Positions 17,144-26,413 of a DNA stretch of 64,000 bases are shown here, one piece after another; position 1 is the stretch's first letter; each line of letters opens with the position of its first letter. The notes under the pieces are model-generated. The model was not told where the DNA came from and searched no databases. It saw nothing but the letters and a program-made list of their open reading frames with translations. Where the stretch lies: positions 98,276-162,275 of the forward strand of contig JAABTJ010000001.1 in assembly GCA_011389935.1 (NCBI GenBank), read 5' to 3'. The stretch is from Desulfobacteraceae bacterium. GTDB taxonomy: Bacteria; Desulfobacterota; Desulfobacteria; Desulfobacterales; Desulfosalsimonadaceae. Made by a program: the position numbers and the translations under genes.

Positions 17144-18217
17144 TTACACGACCTTTTTCATCCTCTCCTTCTCTTCCATCTCTGGCATTGCTTTTTCAAA
17201 ATAATCAGCAACGAGCGTTCTCGCCTGGCTGCGGGTTTCGATCCGTTTGATCTCTTCCCGAAAGCGTGCGGCGTGCGGCATTCCTTTGACCAGCCATCCC
17301 AGTCGGCTTCGCATCTTTTTCGCGGCGCGCGCCTCCCCGTAGGTGTTCACGGCATCGTCGATATAGCGCAAAATAACGTGCAAACGGTCTTCGATGCGGA
17401 TCTCCGGCATCGGGCGGTTTTCGAGGAGCGCTGCTGCCTGCTGAAAAATCCAGGGATTGGAGACGGCACCCCTTCCGATCATCACGGCGTCGCACCCGGT
17501 TTGTCCAATCATGTCCACGGCAACCCCGGCAGAAACGACATCCCCGTTGCCGATCACCGGTATGGCAACCGTTTTTTTGACGGCTGCAATCACGGACCAG
17601 TCCGCGTTTCCCCGGAAAAGCTGGCCTACGGTCCGCGGATGGACGGCAACCGCATCCACGCCGCAATCTTCGGAAATGCGGGCCAACGCCACCGCGTCCT
17701 CCCCGGAGGCATTCCATCCGCTCCGCATCTTGATGGTAAGGGGAATGGAGATCGCGTTCCGAACGGCGTCAAGGAGGGCCTTTGCAGCGGACAGGTCTTT
17801 CATGAGGGCTGCGCCGTAGCCGTTTTTCAGAATTTTCCGCACCGAGCAGCCGAAATTGATATCCACGATGTCCGCACCGGAGCCTGCCGCCATGGCGGCC
17901 GCATCCGCCATGATGGCCGGGTCTTTTCCGAAGATCTGGATCGATACCGGCTTTTCGGACTCGGTCATGGCCAGGTAGGCAAGGGTTTTTTCCTGGCCGT
18001 ACATCATGCCGTTGGCGCTGATCATCTCTGAGCACACCAGGGCGCACCCGTTTTCCCGCGCCATTCGCCGGAACGGTACGTCGGTGATCCCGGCCATGGG
18101 GGCCAGGACAGTCGGGTTTTCGAGGGTGACGGAGCCTATGTTGCGTTGTCTGGTCAAGGTTTTATTGCGCTTTCGGGTTATATTGTAAAGGTTGCACTCC
18201 CTCTTAACCGCCTGCAT
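17144..18217 (-). CDS. dusB: tRNA-dihydrouridine synthase (DusB-like)
   Basis: This FMN-dependent TIM-barrel enzyme reduces uridine in tRNA. The signature VLAPMAGITDVPFRRMAR is near the N-terminus, followed by the active-site cysteine segment VDINFGCSVRKILKNGYGAALM, in which the cysteine donates the proton. VHPRTVGQLFRG and VIGNGDV bind FMN. The start is uncertain. ATG 18217 gives 357 residues and overlaps the upstream gene by 14 bases; TTG 18157 would give 337 residues and begins nearer the conserved region. Neither has a clear Shine-Dalgarno sequence. A cysteine follows glycine where many Dus proteins read NxGCPxxK; here it is GCSVRK. Confidence 0.9.
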   Translation of the reverse strand: MQAVKRECNLYNITRKRNKTLTRQRNIGSVTLENPTVLAPMAGITDVPFRRMARENGCALVCSEMISANGMMYGQEKTLAYLAMTESEKPVSIQIFGKDPAIMADAAAMAAGSGADIVDINFGCSVRKILKNGYGAALMKDLSAAKALLDAVRNAISIPLTIKMRSGWNASGEDAVALARISEDCGVDAVAVHPRTVGQLFRGNADWSVIAAVKKTVAIPVIGNGDVVSAGVAVDMIGQTGCDAVMIGRGAVSNPWIFQQAAALLENRPMPEIRIEDRLHVILRYIDDAVNTYGEARAAKKMRSRLGWLVKGMPHAARFREEIKRIETRSQARTLVADYFEKAMPEMEEKERMKKVV

Positions 18218-19064
18218 AGCAGTAAAGGCAGCCATGACCGCACGGGTGCGCCTTGTAGCAGCCGATATCCCGCGATACCGTACACTTGCACCCCTTTTTC
18301 CGCCGCTGGCCCGAATCTCCGGCAAGGGAGATCTCTTTTTCGAAGCATTTTTCCAGGTATTGGCCGGAAATACAGCCGCCTGCTTTGACGTTGCAATCGC
18401 CGGGCAGGGCGGCCGTCAGATCATTTTCACAGCATGTATACAATGAAATATGCATCGGTTCAAGGAGATCCGCCATTTTCCGGATCACCCGGATTTTTTT
18501 GGCCATGGGCGGATCGACAAATGAAAATCCGGGGATGGATTTTACCCGGCGCGCCACTTTTGCGTAGATGTCCACAAAGCTGGTGATGCATCGCTTTACG
18601 CCGATATGCGCCATCTGTTCGGCGATCCACGGAAAATCCGCCAGGTTGTTTTGGACGGGGCCGTTGCCGTATTGATAAAAGCAGATCGGGTCGAAGCGCC
18701 ACCACACGGATCGAGGACCATGCTGATCCGCCAGTTGTTCTGCCTGCCCGATCCGTGTGGCAAGGGAAGGAAGATTCGGCTCCAGTATCGTTGATGCGGA
18801 ATTGACGGTAAAGAGAAAGAACAGTTCATACCCCATGCGCGCAAGCGCCGGGCCGTAGCCGCCGTCCAGAAAGCGGCCGAAATCCTTGGACCAGAAAACA
18901 ATGCAGCCAACCGCCTCCGGGGCAGCCGGAACCTGCGAAACCCGGCCGTTGAAAGGATTTTTTACGTGAAAGCTGCCGCGTGCAATCCCGTCCATGAAGT
19001 TGTCCATGTAAAACGCCGGGATATCGGTCCGGCGGGAGGCGGAAATGACGACTTTCTTTGCCAT
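18204..19064 (-). CDS. DUF1848 family protein with cysteine-rich C-terminus
   Basis: This 286-residue protein begins VVISASRRTDIPAFY, the hallmark of DUF1848. The C-terminal 40 residues are cysteine-rich (KCTVSRDIGCYKAHPCGHGCLYCYAG), with a CxxxCxxC-like spacing and an aromatic residue next to the last cysteine, reminiscent of radical SAM cluster sites but placed at the end of the chain. The function is unknown. The ATG at 19064 is preferred over the longer TTG start at 19109. It is one of four minus-strand genes in close succession from 20090 to 17144. Confidence 0.82.
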   Translation of the reverse strand: MAKKVVISASRRTDIPAFYMDNFMDGIARGSFHVKNPFNGRVSQVPAAPEAVGCIVFWSKDFGRFLDGGYGPALARMGYELFFLFTVNSASTILEPNLPSLATRIGQAEQLADQHGPRSVWWRFDPICFYQYGNGPVQNNLADFPWIAEQMAHIGVKRCITSFVDIYAKVARRVKSIPGFSFVDPPMAKKIRVIRKMADLLEPMHISLYTCCENDLTAALPGDCNVKAGGCISGQYLEKCFEKEISLAGDSGQRRKKGCKCTVSRDIGCYKAHPCGHGCLYCYAGG

Positions 19065-19080
19065 GAGGCGATACGGAGAA

Positions 19081-19410
19081 TTATTCTTTATCCGGTTTGC
19101 GGGGGGCAAAGGAGATCACGGTGGCTTTCCCGGGCTCCCCGGTTTGGGCCGGCCCGCTATCCGGTGTTTTTTCGTCTTTTGGCGCCGACACTTTTTCAAG
19201 GCGCATCCGCTTCCCCCCCATGGTAAATTCGTCCCCGCTGATATAGGCGTCCCGCAGCGTCCAGGTGACCGTCTGCAGCGGCACCTGGAGGACAAGGAGC
19301 GTTACATGGTACCAGTCCTTCTTGTGGTCCGGGTGGATATCTTCGATCCGGGCAAAGAAAAGCGGCTTCTCTTCGAGGTATACGAGTACGAGGTCGTTTA
19401 TGGTGGTCAT
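19081..19410 (-). CDS. conserved hypothetical protein
   Basis: This 109-residue soluble protein is not a family I recognise by function. The first 65 residues look like a compact beta-rich domain (DLVLVYLEEKPLFFARIEDI), and the tail is proline- and lysine-rich and probably disordered. It starts one base into the stop codon of the upstream acyltransferase gene (TGATG), so the two are coupled. The segment on ligands or effects of a pathway cannot be judged from sequence. Confidence 0.7.
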   Translation of the reverse strand: MTTINDLVLVYLEEKPLFFARIEDIHPDHKKDWYHVTLLVLQVPLQTVTWTLRDAYISGDEFTMGGKRMRLEKVSAPKDEKTPDSGPAQTGEPGKATVISFAPRKPDKE

Positions 19411-20090
19411 CAATCAGAAATTCCCGGTTTGATTTTCGTCCGGATCCAGCCCCAAACGGTGTTTTTTTCGAGATTCTCCCGGTCCAGGGCATCGATTTCC
19501 CGACGCAGTTGATCCGGGTCGGCAAACCAGCTCTGCCGCTTAACAAGGGGCTTTTCCGGGTCAAGTTGCTTGACTACGCGGGCCGGGTTCCCCCCGGCGA
19601 TGACATTCGGGGGGATGTCCCGGACGACGACCGAACCGGCCCCCACAATGCTGTTTTCCCCGATCGTAACCCCCTTGCAGACGGTAACCCTGTCCCCGAG
19701 CCATACGTTGTCCCGGATATGGACGGGGGCGGTACGCCCGATGGTGGTGACCCGGTCATACGTGCCGTGCCAGTCGGAATCCGTAATGAACGTGGCGCCG
19801 GCCAGCATGCAGTTGTCTTCTATGACGATTTCGTGGGCCGAACTGATCCGGACCCCGGGGCATATCAGGCAGTAATCGCCGATAGCGATCCTGCCTTTGC
19901 CTTTTTCCTGGGGCCACACGGTCAGGCGGACCTTGTTGTCGGACGTGGTCAGGATATTGGCATAATCGCCGATCGTGATGCGGCTGCCGAAAATTTCAAT
20001 ATTCCAGGGGTGGATAAAAAGATGCCCTTTGCCCAGCGCGTCGAATTGGGGGCGGATGTAGTAGTGGGTGTAAAGCGCCTGGAGTTTCAT
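19410..20090 (-). CDS. acyltransferase with left-handed beta-helix (hexapeptide) fold
   Basis: This 226-residue LbetaH acyltransferase is of the maltose/galactoside O-acetyltransferase type. Hexapeptide repeats run from about residue 45 to 160 (IEIFGSRITIGDYANI, VHIRDNVWLGDRVTVCKGVTIGENSIVGAG). The catalytic-type histidine could be in ITDSDWHGTYDR, and PPNVIAGGNPARVVKQL is the usual end of the domain. The start at 20090 begins KLQALYTHYYIRPQF; a longer TTG start at 20132 is possible. A sugar or lipid acceptor is likely, but none is identified. It heads a tight minus-strand set with the next two genes. Confidence 0.88.
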   Translation of the reverse strand: MKLQALYTHYYIRPQFDALGKGHLFIHPWNIEIFGSRITIGDYANILTTSDNKVRLTVWPQEKGKGRIAIGDYCLICPGVRISSAHEIVIEDNCMLAGATFITDSDWHGTYDRVTTIGRTAPVHIRDNVWLGDRVTVCKGVTIGENSIVGAGSVVVRDIPPNVIAGGNPARVVKQLDPEKPLVKRQSWFADPDQLRREIDALDRENLEKNTVWGWIRTKIKPGISD

Positions 20091-20178
20091 GAACGCGCTT
20101 TTTATAAAATAGGGTCGATGGTCTCTTCTCAAGGGGAAAGCCTGCTTCTGTCATTCCGGCGATGCCGACGCCCGGGGG

Positions 20179-21219
20179 TTACACCAGTACCCCTGATTCT
20201 TTCCAGTATTCATGGCGGAAAAGCCCGCCTGCGGGGGTCAGGTTGTACAGCGCGTCCGCCGCCATGATGACGACGCCGTTTGTCCATGTAATCTTGTCTT
20301 CCGGCCAGATCACCATGTCTGGGTACGTGAATCCGCACCAGTAGGAGCCGTCGTCAAATTTGCGGTCCAGCAGCCAGTTGAAAACGATCTCGCCGACTTT
20401 CCGGTTGCCTGCGGCGGCAAGGGCGATGACCAGTTCGGAGGTTTCCGCGATGGTCACCCACGGCCGGTTGGAAACGCAAAGGGCGCCCATCCCCTCTACG
20501 ATGAATTTTTTCCAGTACTGGTCGATGCGCTTTCTTGCATCTTCTCCGGTAAGGGCGCCGGATAAAACCGGGTAAAACCAGTCCATGGAATAGTGGGACT
20601 TGGCGATATTGAACAGGTGATATCCGTGCTTGATCGCTTTTTTGAGCTTCTGTGCGGCGGCTTCCCAGTCCGGCCGGTTGGCGCCCACCTGTTTTGCAAT
20701 GGCAAGGGCGCATTTCATGCTCATGAAAATCGAACTCGATCCGGTCAGCAGCGCCATGGGATCCACTTTCAGATCCGGGCTTTTGGCCCAGTAGATTTCT
20801 CCGGTCGGCGCCTGGAGGCGGACGGCGAAATCAATGGCTTTTTCCACAACCGGCCACATGGCTTCAAGAAATCCGGCGTTTCCCGTGAGAAGAAAGTGGT
20901 GGAAAACGCCCACGGCGATATATGTGGACATATTGGTGTCGCGTGTCCGGTCGATGGGGGCGCCATCCTGGTACGCCGCATACCAGCTTCCATCTTCCAA
21001 CTGTTGATCCGCAAGCCATTGGTAGGCTTTTTCAGCGGCCGCCACGTGTCCGGCAATGGCGAGTCCCATTGCCGCTTCCACGTGGTCCCAGGGATCGGTT
21101 TTTCCCCCGATGCTCCAGGGGATTTCGCCGTTTTCCTTTTGTGTGAGCAAAATTACCGCGGCGATCGCATCGATATCGATCTCAAGCGGCTGCTTTTTTC
21201 GTAGCACCTCCCGTTCCAT
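20179..21219 (-). CDS. alpha/alpha-toroid (prenyltransferase/squalene-cyclase-like) protein
   Basis: This 346-residue protein consists of repeated helical units with QW-like motifs, for example AYQWLADQQLEDGSWYAAYQ and FNWLLDRKFDDGSYWCGF. That is the alpha/alpha-toroid fold shared by terpene cyclases, prenyltransferases and some glycoside-processing proteins. The DxDD motif of cyclases is absent, so a cyclase activity is not supported. Such proteins often act on unsaturated or polyisoprenyl glycans. It ends 88 bases before the acyltransferase start, on the same strand. Confidence 0.78.
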   Translation of the reverse strand: MEREVLRKKQPLEIDIDAIAAVILLTQKENGEIPWSIGGKTDPWDHVEAAMGLAIAGHVAAAEKAYQWLADQQLEDGSWYAAYQDGAPIDRTRDTNMSTYIAVGVFHHFLLTGNAGFLEAMWPVVEKAIDFAVRLQAPTGEIYWAKSPDLKVDPMALLTGSSSIFMSMKCALAIAKQVGANRPDWEAAAQKLKKAIKHGYHLFNIAKSHYSMDWFYPVLSGALTGEDARKRIDQYWKKFIVEGMGALCVSNRPWVTIAETSELVIALAAAGNRKVGEIVFNWLLDRKFDDGSYWCGFTYPDMVIWPEDKITWTNGVVIMAADALYNLTPAGGLFRHEYWKESGVLV

Positions 21220-21389
21220 GGGCTATCCCTTCCTGCGGCAAATCATCATCACCTGTCATTGTTGATTTTTCCCCAATGTACATTCTGGCGCAGGTATTGC
21301 GCCGGCAAAGGGGTCGCCTGCTTTTTGCCGGATGTACGGGGGGTGTCTGTGGTAAAAAAAACATATGCCAGAAAATAGCAATAGAAGCA

Positions 21390-21420
21390 AGACAGAAAAA
21401 CGTTTTCCGGTTTTCTGTCT
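21390..21420 (-). terminator. hairpin at the end of the SixA-like gene
   Basis: A perfect 10-bp inverted repeat, AGACAGAAAA and TTTTCTGTCT, lies at 21390-21399 and 21411-21420, right at the stop codon. It has no clear U-run after it on the minus strand, so it is only a candidate terminator. The remaining gap 21220-21389 shows no gene. Confidence 0.4.
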
Positions 21421-21878
21421 CATCGTACATGGGGCATCAATGCCCATTGTATGGCCCACAGCCCTGAATCTTCGAGTTTGTCCAGGCAGACGATGCCGCC
21501 GTTCTGGAATTTAAAAACCGTGTAATCCGTGGAGCCGGTTGTCAGGTAAGCGGCCATGCGCTCCATGAAGGGCAAATGACCGACCAGCATCTGGTTGGCG
21601 CCGGGATTGGCCGTCGCTGCCTTGCCGGCGACATCATCCAGCGGTTTCAGGCCTTCTGCGGCGGAAACGGTGGAAACGCCGATTTTTTGGGCAAAGATTT
21701 CCGCCGTCTGCGCGGCGCGTTTTTTCCCGCTGTGTTCAATGCTTCCTATGATCACATTGTAGTCGGCGGCCGTCTTGGCGATGCGCGCCACTTCCCGGAG
21801 GCCTTCTTCGGAGAGCCCTTGGTCCGGATCAATTTCTTTTGGCAGGTTTTTTCCGTGCTGAACCAGGTAAAGTGCCAT
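21420..21878 (-). CDS. SixA-like histidine phosphatase
   Basis: This 152-residue histidine phosphatase-superfamily protein is the size of SixA, which dephosphorylates phosphohistidine in histidine-containing phosphotransfer domains. The catalytic histidine is H8 in LYLVQHGKN. The usual arginine of the RHG motif is Q7 here, and the second histidine is in MLVGHLPFM. The start at 21878 has a good Shine-Dalgarno sequence (GAGG) and opens on the conserved strand. In a genome with so many two-component proteins a role in damping phosphotransfer is attractive, but that is inference. It is divergent from the J-domain gene. Confidence 0.88.
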   Translation of the reverse strand: MALYLVQHGKNLPKEIDPDQGLSEEGLREVARIAKTAADYNVIIGSIEHSGKKRAAQTAEIFAQKIGVSTVSAAEGLKPLDDVAGKAATANPGANQMLVGHLPFMERMAAYLTTGSTDYTVFKFQNGGIVCLDKLEDSGLWAIQWALMPHVR

Positions 21879-22039
21879 GGCATACCTCTTTCGGGTTGTC
21901 GGTTGTTTGGTGAATCGCACCCTAATTTGTTTTTTCCGGTATAAATTATTATTATACAATCCGTTTGACGTTTTGACAAACAGGGGATTTTCCGTTGTGC
22001 AAAAGACCCGGCCGTGAGAGTCGGTACAGGAGCATTGCG

Positions 22040-23056
22040 ATGTATCTGGCGCGAAAGTACTTGAAAACAGGGATCCACTATTATATCCGGGAAAGTTATT
22101 TTGACGGAAACCGCATAAAAAGCCGGGATATATGCCATATCGGGACCCATCCGGAACAATTTGTCATCTATCCGGACGACGGTGTGGCATTTTATTTCGA
22201 CCCGGGGCTTATCGAGGCCATTGAAAAGGCGGGTGCCCATCCGGAGACGGAGGTTCTGGAAAAAATTTTTTGGCCGTTTCTTCAACCGGAAACCCGCCGT
22301 GTTATTGACCTGTTCTCCCGGCCGGCTCCCGGCCGGCGGCAGTCCCTGGCGAGCCAGAAAAAACGCTGTGAAACAGCGTCGTTTCACATGTTCGACCAGC
22401 GGCGCATGCACTACCTGCGCTTCGGTCAACTGGATATGCGCGGCATCGGCAGGACCCCCAAAAAAATGTACCGGAAACTGCTGGATAAATCCCGCGATGA
22501 AATTGAGCAGCAGTTCATGGAAATGGAAAAGGTTCTGGAAAAGCGGGAAAAAAAGAATTACGTGTACGCGGCATTCAACGTGGCGGGGCATTTTGAAAGC
22601 GAGATTTCCCGAATGTTTCCCCAGGCCCTTGACCAGGAAACCGTCGACGGAAGTTTTCTGGAAGAGCTCTGCCGAATCAATGAGGATGCATCTTTCTGGG
22701 GAGACGTCGGCGTTTCGGGCGGCCTCAACGAATACCTCCTGCGGTATGTATTCTGGTTTTTCGATACCGAATTTGAGGGGAGCGTATACCTCGAAGACCT
22801 GATGTGGCAGTTTACACGGCGCCATCATGGCTTCCGGCGGCCGCGCAGGCAAAATGCCATGCCTGTCGGCGAAGCGTTATCCGTAATGGGGATAACCGGT
22901 GCCGATCTGTCGCAAATGTCCGTAAAATCACTGACCAAAAAGTACAGGGAGAGGGCGCATCGCTGTCACCCGGATAAGGGCGGGAATCATGAACAATTCA
23001 TACGGCTCAACCGCGCTTTCCGGAACCTGGTGAAAAAGGTGGGGAAAAAGCCGTAG
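22040..23056 (+). CDS. hypothetical protein with C-terminal J domain
   Basis: This 338-residue protein has a divergent N-terminal region of about 260 residues with no domain I recognise, and a C-terminal DnaJ-like J domain with HPDKGGN near residue 312, which would stimulate an Hsp70. The J domain at the C-terminus rather than the start is uncommon in DnaJ and resembles type III co-chaperones. The start at 22040 has AGGAG upstream and begins MYLARKYLKTGIHYYIRES. It is widely present in Desulfobacterota by its general look, but I cannot name the family. Confidence 0.8.
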   Translation: MYLARKYLKTGIHYYIRESYFDGNRIKSRDICHIGTHPEQFVIYPDDGVAFYFDPGLIEAIEKAGAHPETEVLEKIFWPFLQPETRRVIDLFSRPAPGRRQSLASQKKRCETASFHMFDQRRMHYLRFGQLDMRGIGRTPKKMYRKLLDKSRDEIEQQFMEMEKVLEKREKKNYVYAAFNVAGHFESEISRMFPQALDQETVDGSFLEELCRINEDASFWGDVGVSGGLNEYLLRYVFWFFDTEFEGSVYLEDLMWQFTRRHHGFRRPRRQNAMPVGEALSVMGITGADLSQMSVKSLTKKYRERAHRCHPDKGGNHEQFIRLNRAFRNLVKKVGKKP

Positions 23057-23186
23057 GCAGTATAGGACCTTTACAAACAAAAAAAATCAAATTTTTGTTG
23101 TCAACCGCGCCAATGATACCGTAAAAGAAACCCGACATCATAATTATAAAATGTAAGAAGCGGTTACAGAATACCAAGGAGCGGTT

Positions 23187-26100
23187 ATGCCCAAGCGAGA
23201 AGACATCAAAAAGGTTATGATTATCGGATCGGGCCCCATTATCATCGGCCAGGCCTGTGAATTTGATTATTCCGGGACCCAGGCGTGCAAGGCGCTTCGT
23301 GCCCTTGGCTACGAGATCGTCCTGGTCAATTCCAACCCCGCCACCATTATGACCGACCCGGAAATGGCGGACATAACGTATATTGAACCGTTAAACGCGC
23401 AGACACTGGAGCGGATTATCGAAAAGGAGCGGCCGGATGCGCTGCTGCCCAACCTGGGCGGTCAGACGGCGCTGAATCTTTCCTCCGCACTGAACAACAG
23501 CGGTGTGCTGGATCGCTTCGACGTCACGCTTATCGGCGTTAATGCCGGGGCCATCGAGCGGGGGGAAGACCGTACCATTTTCAAGGAGACCATGGACAAA
23601 ATCGGCGTGGAAATGCCCCGCAGCAGGGCGGTTACCACCGTGGAGGACGCGGAAGCCGTGGCCGCGGAACTGGGCTATCCGGTCGTGATCCGGCCGGCGT
23701 ACACCATGGGGGGTACGGGGGGCGGCATGGTCTACAATGTGGAGGAGCTGAAAAATGTTGCGTCCCGGGGCCTGGCCGCGAGCATTATCAAGCAGGTCCT
23801 GGTCGAGGAGTCCGTGCTGGGATGGGAGGAGCTCGAGCTGGAAGTGGTCCGGGATTCAAAAAATCAGCTCATCACCATATGTTTTATCGAAAATGTGGAT
23901 CCCATGGGCGTCCACACGGGGGATTCCTTTTGTACGGCGCCCATGCTGACCATTGACGAAGCCCTGCAGAAAAAACTTCAAAAGATATCGTATGCCATCG
24001 TGGAGGCCATCGAGGTCATCGGCGGCACGAACATCCAGCTTGCCCATGATCCGGAAACCGGCCGCGTGGTGGTCATCGAGATCAACCCGCGTACATCGCG
24101 GTCGTCCGCCCTGGCATCCAAGGCAACGGGATTTCCCATCGCCCTGATCTCGGCGATGCTCGCCGGCGGCATGACCCTGGATGAAATCCCCTACTGGCGG
24201 GACGGGACCCTGGACCAATATACGCCGTCGGGGGATTACGTGGTCGTCAAATTTCCCCGGTGGGCGTTTGAGAAATTCGACGGCGTGGAAGACAAGCTGG
24301 GGACCCAGATGCGGGCCGTGGGGGAGGTCATGAGCATCGGAAAAACCTACAAGGAGGCCTTTCAGAAGGCCATCCGCTCCCTGGAGATCAACCGGTACGG
24401 ACTCGGCTTTGCCTTGGATTTCCACAAAAAAAGCCTTGAAGAGCTCTACGACCTGGCCGCTGCGGCGACCAGCGAGCGCCAGTTTATCCTCTACGAAGCC
24501 CTGCGCAAGGGGGCGGATGTCGACCGCCTCTATGAAATCACCCGCATCAAGCGGTGGTTCCTTTTGCAGATGAAGGAGATGGTCGACCTGGAAGAGGAAT
24601 TTCTGAGATACAAAGGGCAGCTTCCCCCGGACGACCTGTTGACCCGGGCCAAAAAAGACGGGTTTGCCGACGGGTACCTGGCAAGGCTGCTCGGCGTGGA
24701 AGAGGCGGATGTCCGGGAGAGGCGCAAGGCTATCGGCGTTGTTGAAACATGGAATGCCGTGCCGGTTTCCGGCGTCGAGGATGCGGCGTATTATTATTCC
24801 ACGTACAGCGGCGCAAAAGACGAAGTGCCGGTCTCCGACCGGAAGAAAATCATGGTCCTGGGGGGCGGTCCCAACCGGATCGGGCAGGGGATTGAATTTG
24901 ACTACTGCTGCGTTCACGCGGCATTCGCCATCCGGGAGGCAGGATTTGAGTCCATTATGGTCAACTGCAACCCGGAAACGGTTTCCACGGATTATGACAC
25001 GTCGGACAAGCTGTATTTCGAACCCCTGACGGTCGAAGATGTTTTGTCCATATACGAAAAGGAAAAGCCCGAAGGGGTCATCGTTCAGTTCGGCGGGCAG
25101 ACGCCGCTGAATATTGCAGGTGAGCTCGAAGCGGCCGGCGTGAAGATCCTGGGCACCTCCCCGGAAACCATCGACCTGGCAGAGGACCGGGACCGTTTCA
25201 ACAAAATTGTCCGGAAACTGGGGATTCCCCAGCCGGAATCCGGGATGGCCCACTCTTTTGAAGAAGCCCTGGTCATTGCAAAGCAGATCGGCTATCCGCT
25301 GATCGTACGGCCTTCCTATGTGCTGGGCGGGCGCGCCATGGAAATCGTCATGGATGAAGCCATGCTGCAGCGCTACCTGGCGGCGGCCGTGGACATCTCG
25401 CCCCAGCGCCCCATACTGATCGACCGCTACCTGGAATCGGCCATCGAGGCTGAGGCCGATGCCATCGCGGACGGCACGGATGCGTTTGTGCCTGCCGTCA
25501 TGGAACATATCGAGTTTGCGGGCGTTCACTCCGGGGATTCCGCCTGCGTGATACCCCCCGTGAGCATACCCCCCAAGCACGTGGACACCATCATCGAGTA
25601 CACGCGCAAAATCGCCGTCGAATTCGGCGTGGTGGGGCTCATGAACATTCAGTACGCCATTGCCGACGATATGGTCTATATCCTGGAGGCCAATCCCCGC
25701 GCATCACGCACGGTTCCCATTGTCTCCAAGGTGTGCGGCTTCGCCATGGCGCGGATCGCGACGAAGATCATGCTGGGGGAAAAACTGTCGGACTTTGCCC
25801 TTGAACGAACCATCATTCCCCATTACGGCGTCAAGGAAGCGGTGTTCCCCTTCAACATGTTTCCGGAAGTCGACCCGCTGCTTGGTCCGGAGATGCGTTC
25901 CACCGGCGAGGTGCTGGGGCTTGCGGATTCCTTCGGCATGGCGTTTTACAAGGCCCAGGAGGCCACCCAGACCTGTTTGCCCATCGAGGGAAGCGTTCTT
26001 ATTACCGTCGCCGACAAGGACAAGCCCAGCGTGGTGCTTCCGGCAAGGCTTTTTTCGGATTTGGGATTTAAAATTTACACCACCAACGGCACAAAGGCGT

Positions 26101-26387
26101 TTCTGGAGAAACACGGCATAGAATCGGAGATACTCAAGAAGCTCGGACACGGCAGGCCCGATATTGTCGATGCCATCAAGAACCGGGAGGTGAACCTGGT
26201 CATCAACACGCCCAGCGGAAAAGACAGCCAGGAAGATGACTCCTACATCCGGAAGACCGCCATCCGGTTCAAGGTCCCCTATATTACGACCATCGCGGCA
26301 GCGATAGCGACAGCCAACGGCATCCGGGCGCGCAGGGAAGGCCAGCCGGAAGTAAAGGCGCTGCAGTTGTATCACAGGGATATGTAG
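23187..26387 (+). CDS. carB: carbamoyl-phosphate synthase large subunit
   Basis: CarB makes carbamoyl phosphate from bicarbonate, ATP and ammonia supplied by CarA, for pyrimidine and arginine synthesis. The 1066 residues are the normal length: first ATP-grasp half (GSGPIIIGQACEFDYSGTQA near residue 12), the oligomerisation domain about 400-550, the second half (GGGPNRIGQGIEFDY near residue 557) and a C-terminal methylglyoxal-synthase-like allosteric domain from about residue 935. It has a good Shine-Dalgarno sequence (AAGGAG). carA is not adjacent; the upstream neighbour is the J-domain gene. Confidence 0.98.
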   Translation: MPKREDIKKVMIIGSGPIIIGQACEFDYSGTQACKALRALGYEIVLVNSNPATIMTDPEMADITYIEPLNAQTLERIIEKERPDALLPNLGGQTALNLSSALNNSGVLDRFDVTLIGVNAGAIERGEDRTIFKETMDKIGVEMPRSRAVTTVEDAEAVAAELGYPVVIRPAYTMGGTGGGMVYNVEELKNVASRGLAASIIKQVLVEESVLGWEELELEVVRDSKNQLITICFIENVDPMGVHTGDSFCTAPMLTIDEALQKKLQKISYAIVEAIEVIGGTNIQLAHDPETGRVVVIEINPRTSRSSALASKATGFPIALISAMLAGGMTLDEIPYWRDGTLDQYTPSGDYVVVKFPRWAFEKFDGVEDKLGTQMRAVGEVMSIGKTYKEAFQKAIRSLEINRYGLGFALDFHKKSLEELYDLAAAATSERQFILYEALRKGADVDRLYEITRIKRWFLLQMKEMVDLEEEFLRYKGQLPPDDLLTRAKKDGFADGYLARLLGVEEADVRERRKAIGVVETWNAVPVSGVEDAAYYYSTYSGAKDEVPVSDRKKIMVLGGGPNRIGQGIEFDYCCVHAAFAIREAGFESIMVNCNPETVSTDYDTSDKLYFEPLTVEDVLSIYEKEKPEGVIVQFGGQTPLNIAGELEAAGVKILGTSPETIDLAEDRDRFNKIVRKLGIPQPESGMAHSFEEALVIAKQIGYPLIVRPSYVLGGRAMEIVMDEAMLQRYLAAAVDISPQRPILIDRYLESAIEAEADAIADGTDAFVPAVMEHIEFAGVHSGDSACVIPPVSIPPKHVDTIIEYTRKIAVEFGVVGLMNIQYAIADDMVYILEANPRASRTVPIVSKVCGFAMARIATKIMLGEKLSDFALERTIIPHYGVKEAVFPFNMFPEVDPLLGPEMRSTGEVLGLADSFGMAFYKAQEATQTCLPIEGSVLITVADKDKPSVVLPARLFSDLGFKIYTTNGTKAFLEKHGIESEILKKLGHGRPDIVDAIKNREVNLVINTPSGKDSQEDDSYIRKTAIRFKVPYITTIAAAIATANGIRARREGQPEVKALQLYHRDM

Positions 26388-26413
26388 AAACGATCCGAAT
26401 CCCGGAAAGCGGA

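Noticed and set aside
23856..25580. Minus-strand open frame (574 codons) inside carB
   Set aside because: carB is complete on the other strand, and the frame has no start signal or domain.
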